From contig NZ_JACGWU010000001.1 in assembly GCF_014137865.1 (NCBI RefSeq), forward strand, positions 186,001-250,000: a DNA stretch of 64,000 nt, read 5' to 3'. The translations under genes were made by a program, and so were the position numbers. The DNA comes from Alpinimonas psychrophila. GTDB taxonomy: Bacteria > Actinomycetota > Actinomycetes > Actinomycetales > Microbacteriaceae. The notes under the pieces are model-generated. The model ran no database searches, was not told where the DNA came from, and worked only from the letters and a program-made list of their open reading frames with translations. This document shows, piece by piece, positions 60,012-64,000 of the stretch (within the stretch, counting starts at the first letter, position 1; every line of letters starts with the position of its first letter).

Positions 60012-60942
60012 TTCGAACCATTACGTAGCGCCACTTGATGAGACGCCCCTAGCTGAAGTTGACTCGGTCAATATCTCAGCTCAGGCGAGCAACCTTTGGC
60101 TGGATGCATGGCGTGACATGCGTGGACGCCCCATGTTTTACATTTCCGGCTTCATCATTATTCTGGTCGCGCTCGTGGCGCTTTTTCCGGGATGGTTTAC
60201 GCAGGTCCCACCCAACAACGACTGTTTGCTGGTTAACAGCAACGGGGCGCCGATCACCGGTCACCCCTTGGGCTTCACCAAGCAGGGCTGCGATGTCTAT
60301 AGCCGCATTATTCATGGAACCTCCACCTCGCTGAGCGTGGGAATTATCGTCACGATTTTGACGGCAGGCCTCGGCGTCTTATTCGGTGCTTTTGCCGGTT
60401 TCTACGGCCGTTGGCTCGATGCCATCCTCTCGCGCGTCGGCGATATTTTCTTCGCGATTCCTTACATTTTGGCTGCTGTCGTGATCATGTCGGTCTTCTC
60501 TTCCTACCGAAACATCATCATCATTTCCCTCGCGATTGGCCTCTTCGCGTGGCCATCTACAGCGCGAGTTTTGCGAGCGGAGATTCTACGGGTCAAGAAC
60601 GCGGACTTTGTGATGGCCTCCACCGCGATTGGCGTGAGCCGTTTTAAGATATTGATGCGCCACGTGTTGCCCAACTCGATTGCTCCCGTCATCGTCATCA
60701 CGACGTTGTCGCTCGCCGCTGCCATTGTCGCTGAAGCCACTCTGTCGTTTCTGGGTGTTGGGCTCCCGACCAGTTTCATGTCGTGGGGCAACGACATCAG
60801 CCAGGCTCAAAGTGATCTCCGCAACGCGCCGCAGACTCTGATTTATCCTTCTCTCGCCTTGACCATCACGGCGCTGAGTTTCATCATGATGGGCGAAGTT
60901 ATTCGAAACGCGCTCGACCCGAAAGCGAGGGCGAGACGATGA
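60001..60942 (+). CDS. oppC: Oligopeptide ABC transporter permease C
   Basis: 313 residues, six membrane helices, with a long soluble N-terminus (about 45 residues). Family blocks: HGTSTSLSVGIIVTILTAGLGVLFG, GDIFFAIPYILAAVV and the EAA loop ASTAIGVSRFKILMRHVLPNSIAPVIVI, ending AATLSFLGVGLP-like EATLSFLGVGLPTS. Its start overlaps oppB and its TGA overlaps the oppDF ATG by 4 bases. Forms the inner-membrane pore with OppB. Confidence 0.93.
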   Translation: MANSSNHYVAPLDETPLAEVDSVNISAQASNLWLDAWRDMRGRPMFYISGFIIILVALVALFPGWFTQVPPNNDCLLVNSNGAPITGHPLGFTKQGCDVYSRIIHGTSTSLSVGIIVTILTAGLGVLFGAFAGFYGRWLDAILSRVGDIFFAIPYILAAVVIMSVFSSYRNIIIISLAIGLFAWPSTARVLRAEILRVKNADFVMASTAIGVSRFKILMRHVLPNSIAPVIVITTLSLAAAIVAEATLSFLGVGLPTSFMSWGNDISQAQSDLRNAPQTLIYPSLALTITALSFIMMGEVIRNALDPKARARR

Positions 60943-62741
60943 GCATTGCCACACCGACTTCTGCTGTAACCCCCGGATCTGGGGCGCGTTCAGCGATCAC
61001 ACCATTGCTGGAGATTCGTGGTCTCAAGGTTGAATTCTCGACCCAGCGAGATTCCGTGACCGCGGTCGATGGTATCGACCTCACGCTCATGCCGGGCCAA
61101 ACTCTGGCCATCGTAGGCGAATCTGGTTCGGGCAAATCCACGCTCGCGCACTCCATCATCAACTTGTTGCCGGGCACCGGAGCCATCACGGCCGGAAGTA
61201 TTCTTTTCGACGGCCAAGACCTCACGACCATCTCCGAAAAAGAGCTGCAGGGCATTCGAGGCCGTGACATTGGTTTCGTTCCCCAAGATCCTATGTCCAA
61301 CCTCAACCCCGTGTGGAGCGTCGGGTTTCAAGTGGAAGAATCTGTTCGAGCCAACGGCGTCGCTGTCGGCCGCAAGGAAATTCGGGCTAAGGCCATCGAG
61401 GTGCTGCGCAAGGCCGGTCTTGATGACGCGGATGCACGCATGCGCCAATTCCCGCACCAGTTCTCGGGCGGAATGCGTCAGCGCGTGCTCATTGGTATGG
61501 CACTCTCGGCCAGCCCCAAGTTGCTCATTGCCGACGAGCCCACCTCCGCCCTCGATGTGACGGTGCAACGCACCATCCTCGACTATCTCGACTCGCTGAC
61601 GCGCGACTCCGGCACGGCCGTCGTCTTGATCACGCACGACCTTGGCCTCGCCGCCGAGCGCGCGGAGCAGCTCGTCGTGATGTATCGCGGAAAGGTTGTG
61701 GAGGCCGGACCGAGCCTTGAAATCTTGCGCAACCCCCTGCATCCCTACACTCAGCGCCTCGTCGCCGCGGCGCCGAGCCTGGCCTCACGGCGTTTGACGG
61801 CGGCAGCAAAAGGTGTTGAGTCAACGTTGACGTCTCCCGTTGTTGCGGTGCCCGCCACCGCTGCGGCGTTCGACCTCGCCGCCATCGCGGACCGTCCGAG
61901 AGCGGGGATCGCCGAAAACACGGCCCTTCAGAACAATGCCCTTGCCGACAATGCGATTGTGGTCGACGGACTCACGAAGGTGTACTCGATTCGTGGTCGC
62001 GGATTCAAGACCGTGCCGTTCACCGCGGTGGACAACGTGTCGTTTAGCATTGCGCGCGGCACGACCATGGCCTTGGTGGGGGAGTCCGGTTCGGGCAAGT
62101 CGACGGTCGCAAAGATGCTGTTGGGGCTCGAGAAGCTCACGTCCGGCCGCATCGAAATCGACGGTGCTGACACAGGGGAGCTTTCGCCCAAAGAGCTTTT
62201 CAACCTTCGCCGACGCATGCAACCTGTCTTCCAAGACCCCTATGGTTCGCTGGACCCGCTACGCAACATCGAGAACACCATTGCTGAGCCACTGGATACC
62301 CACCGCGTTGGCACGAAAGCAGAGCGACGCAAGCGTGTCTATGAGCTTCTGGATCAGGTATCGCTTCCTCGAGCCATCGCCACCCGTTATCCCAACGAGC
62401 TCTCCGGAGGTCAGCGCCAACGTGTTGCTGTGGCGCGGGCGCTTGCGTTGAAGCCCGCCATTGTCATTCTGGATGAGGCCGTTTCGGCCTTGGACGTTCT
62501 CGTGCAGGCGCAGATTTTGCAGTTGCTGCATGAACTTCAGACCGAACTTTCGCTCACGTACCTGTTCATCACACATGATCTCGCCGTGGTTCGCGTCATC
62601 GCCGACAACGTCGCTGTCATGAACAAAGGGCGAATTGTCGAGGCCGCGACGACGAGTGAAGTCTTCGAGAATCCGAAGCAGGAGTATACTAAGAGACTGC
62701 TGGACGCTATTCCTGGGGCCAACATTCGTTTGGGTGCCTGA
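60939..62741 (+). CDS. Oligopeptide ABC transporter ATPase, OppD-OppF fusion
   Basis: 600 residues with two nucleotide-binding domains. NBD1 (about 20-290): GESGSGKST, FVPQDPMSNLNPVW, FSGGMRQRVLIGMALS, LLIADEPTSALDVT, then the OppD-type C-terminal NPLHPYTQRLVAAAPS. NBD2 (about 335-600): GESGSGKST, QPVFQDPYGSLDPLRNIENT, LSGGQRQRVAVARALALKP, VILDEAVSALDV and EYTKRLLDAIPG. NBD2 has DEAVSALD in the common OppF form. Fusion is frequent in actinobacteria. Powers OppBC. Confidence 0.93.
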   Translation: MSIATPTSAVTPGSGARSAITPLLEIRGLKVEFSTQRDSVTAVDGIDLTLMPGQTLAIVGESGSGKSTLAHSIINLLPGTGAITAGSILFDGQDLTTISEKELQGIRGRDIGFVPQDPMSNLNPVWSVGFQVEESVRANGVAVGRKEIRAKAIEVLRKAGLDDADARMRQFPHQFSGGMRQRVLIGMALSASPKLLIADEPTSALDVTVQRTILDYLDSLTRDSGTAVVLITHDLGLAAERAEQLVVMYRGKVVEAGPSLEILRNPLHPYTQRLVAAAPSLASRRLTAAAKGVESTLTSPVVAVPATAAAFDLAAIADRPRAGIAENTALQNNALADNAIVVDGLTKVYSIRGRGFKTVPFTAVDNVSFSIARGTTMALVGESGSGKSTVAKMLLGLEKLTSGRIEIDGADTGELSPKELFNLRRRMQPVFQDPYGSLDPLRNIENTIAEPLDTHRVGTKAERRKRVYELLDQVSLPRAIATRYPNELSGGQRQRVAVARALALKPAIVILDEAVSALDVLVQAQILQLLHELQTELSLTYLFITHDLAVVRVIADNVAVMNKGRIVEAATTSEVFENPKQEYTKRLLDAIPGANIRLGA

Positions 62742-62813
62742 GGCCGTTTAAGTCTCAGCAAGTTATTATTCTGACCCAACGTCGACCGAGCTGGTCGCCG
62801 AGAGGATTTTTTC

Positions 62814-64000
62814 ATGGCGCACGCCCTCCGCACGGACCGACGCAACGTAGCAATTGTCGCCCACGTTGACCACGGCAAGACTACGCTTGTTGACGCGATG
62901 CTCAAGCAGACCAACTCCTTCGACGCCCACTTTGCGGGCGAAGAGCGCATGATGGACTCGAACGACCTCGAACGCGAAAAGGGCATCACGATCCTCGCGA
63001 AGAACACCTCGGTGAGCTACGAGGGAATTCACGCGGTCGACGGCCCCATCATCATTAACGTGATTGACACCCCTGGCCACGCCGACTTCGGTGGCGAGGT
63101 TGAGCGCGGACTGTCCATGGTGGACGGCGTCGTCCTCCTCGTTGACGCTTCCGAGGGCCCACTGCCGCAGACTCGCTTTGTTTTGCGTAAGGCCCTTGAG
63201 GCTAACCTCCCCGTCATCCTTTTGGTCAACAAGACCGACCGTCCCGATGCTCGCATTGATGAGGTCGTCGGCGAAAGCCAAGACCTCCTGTTGGGTCTCG
63301 CATCCGACATGGCTGATGACTTTCCTGATCTCGACCTGGACGCCATCCTTGATGTGCCGATTGTCTACGCTTCCGGTCGTAACGGTGCGGCATCGTGGAA
63401 CAAGCCCGAAAACGGATCTCTTCCCGATAACGATGACCTCGAGCCTTTGTTCGACGCCATCCTGAAGCATGTTCCGGCACCTTCCTACGATGACCAGCAC
63501 CCGCTGCAGGCGCACGTCACCAACCTTGACGCATCGCCTTTCTTGGGTCGCCTCGCGCTCCTCCGCATCTTCAACGGCCACATCAAAAAGGGCCAGCAAG
63601 TTGCCTGGGTCAAGAACGATGGCACCGTCACCACCGTGAAAGTAACCGAGCTGCTGATCACGAAGGCACTCGACCGTTTCCCCACAGAAACTGCAGGCCC
63701 CGGCGACATCGTCGCTATCGCTGGTATCGACGAGATCACCATCGGTGAGACCATCGCTGACCCTCACGACGTTCGCCCATTGCCCACCATCACGGTGGAC
63801 GACCCCGCGATCTCGATGACCATCGGCACCAACACCTCGCCCGTCATCGGCAAGGTCAAGGGCCACAAGCTCACCGCCCGTATGGTCAAGGACCGTCTGG
63901 ACCGCGAGCTGGTAGGTAACGTCTCGATCAAGCTTGTTGACATCGGTCGCCCGGACGCGTGGGAGATCCAGGGTCGTGGAGAGCTTGCTCTGGCCATCCT
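62814..64000 (+). CDS. typA: TypA/BipA GTPase (3' end beyond window)
   Basis: Ribosome-associated translational GTPase for ribosome assembly and stress or cold adaptation. At least 395 codons are open to the window edge. G1 [10 protein letters not shown]2 EREKGITI, G3 [22 protein letters not shown]4 NKTDRPDAR, then domain II with [19 protein letters not shown] and start of domain III. ATG 62814 has AGAGGA eight bases upstream. DTPGHADF and NKTD/R-PDAR follow the TypA form; EF-G and LepA differ here. The long minus-strand open frame opposite it is a shadow. Confidence 0.95.
   Translation, partial: MAHALRTDRRNVAIVAHVDHGKTTLVDAMLKQTNSFDAHFAGEERMMDSNDLEREKGITILAKNTSVSYEGIHAVDGPIIINVIDTPGHADFGGEVERGLSMVDGVVLLVDASEGPLPQTRFVLRKALEANLPVILLVNKTDRPDARIDEVVGESQDLLLGLASDMADDFPDLDLDAILDVPIVYASGRNGAASWNKPENGSLPDNDDLEPLFDAILKHVPAPSYDDQHPLQAHVTNLDASPFLGRLALLRIFNGHIKKGQQVAWVKNDGTVTTVKVTELLITKALDRFPTETAGPGDIVAIAGIDEITIGETIADPHDVRPLPTITVDDPAISMTIGTNTSPVIGKVKGHKLTARMVKDRLDRELVGNVSIKLVDIGRPDAWEIQGRGELALAI

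Noticed and set aside
62766-63866. 366-codon minus-strand frame over the start of typA
   Set aside because: Shadow of typA, whose five GTPase motifs are in the plus frame with a good RBS.
1-64000. CRISPR arrays, tRNA or rRNA genes, insertion sequences
   Set aside because: No regularly spaced repeats, no cloverleaf-like sequence in the intergenic gaps and no transposase motif were seen by eye. A tRNAscan-SE and CRISPR finder run would be decisive.

Overview
The window reads as chromosome of a Gram-positive, high-GC actinobacterium, most likely Microbacteriaceae. The grounds are a Microbacteriaceae-type DUF6264-like membrane protein beside fbaA and ispH, a DUF6458 protein, the Cgl0159-type aldolase in the inositol operon, frequent GTG starts, and an actinobacterial nrtR-nadABC-nifS operon. 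It carries a type-1 rhodopsin and an Fe-S cryptochrome/photolyase, so a sunlit aquatic or cold habitat is plausible. No prophage, IS, integrase, CRISPR, tRNA or rRNA was seen.

Layout. 1-6004: housekeeping and central carbon (ispH 3' end, DUF6264-like, fbaA, glpX, a CynX-type MFS, rmuC). 6106-29352: one large cyclitol catabolism region. Operon A (+, 6187-15037) is a canonical myo-inositol set: iolC, Cgl0159-type aldolase, iolA, iolB, iolD, iolG and an MFS transporter, but without iolE. Operon B (-, 22338-15018) is a second set: aldehyde dehydrogenase, a divergent iolD homologue, an HpcH/HpaI aldolase, a Gfo/Idh dehydrogenase, a D-2-hydroxyacid dehydrogenase and an NAD-epimerase/reductase. Between B and the transporter are iolE and a LacI regulator (-). 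The sugar ABC transporter and a hydroxypyruvate-isomerase-like gene follow (+), then a GntR regulator (-). Two operator sets are legible by eye: a LacI-type palindrome before operon B and before iolE, and an IolR-like GntR box before iolC, before the ABC transporter and before the GntR gene itself.

29433-38554: an isochorismatase-family hydrolase, ychF, a DUF6458 protein, a gene-poor stretch with a ychF-like 3' remnant, a degenerate SDR, the Fe-S photolyase, PAP2 phosphatase, DHFR-like protein, ABC-F protein and a DoxX-like protein. 38660-40843: DUF1761, SOUL, DUF2470 and the rhodopsin gene, with a perfect palindrome upstream and a strong terminator downstream. 40870-46651: the NAD de novo operon nrtR-nadA-nadB-nadC-nifS, with two candidate NrtR boxes over the promoter. 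46894-53442: an APC permease, then a tandem glycine riboswitch and gcvT-gcvH-gcvP. 53439-54587: three tandem paralogous XRE-type HTH proteins. 54678-57190: lipoprotein, quinone oxidoreductase, CPBP membrane protein. 57408-62741: oligopeptide ABC operon oppA-B-C-DF. 62814-end: typA/bipA, cut by the window edge.

The most novel candidate is operon B. It looks like a second cyclitol or sugar-acid route in which an IolD-like ThDP enzyme feeds a pyruvate-type aldolase instead of the IolB/IolC/aldolase branch, under separate LacI control that also captures iolE. All functional statements rest on reading motifs by eye; no database search was run.
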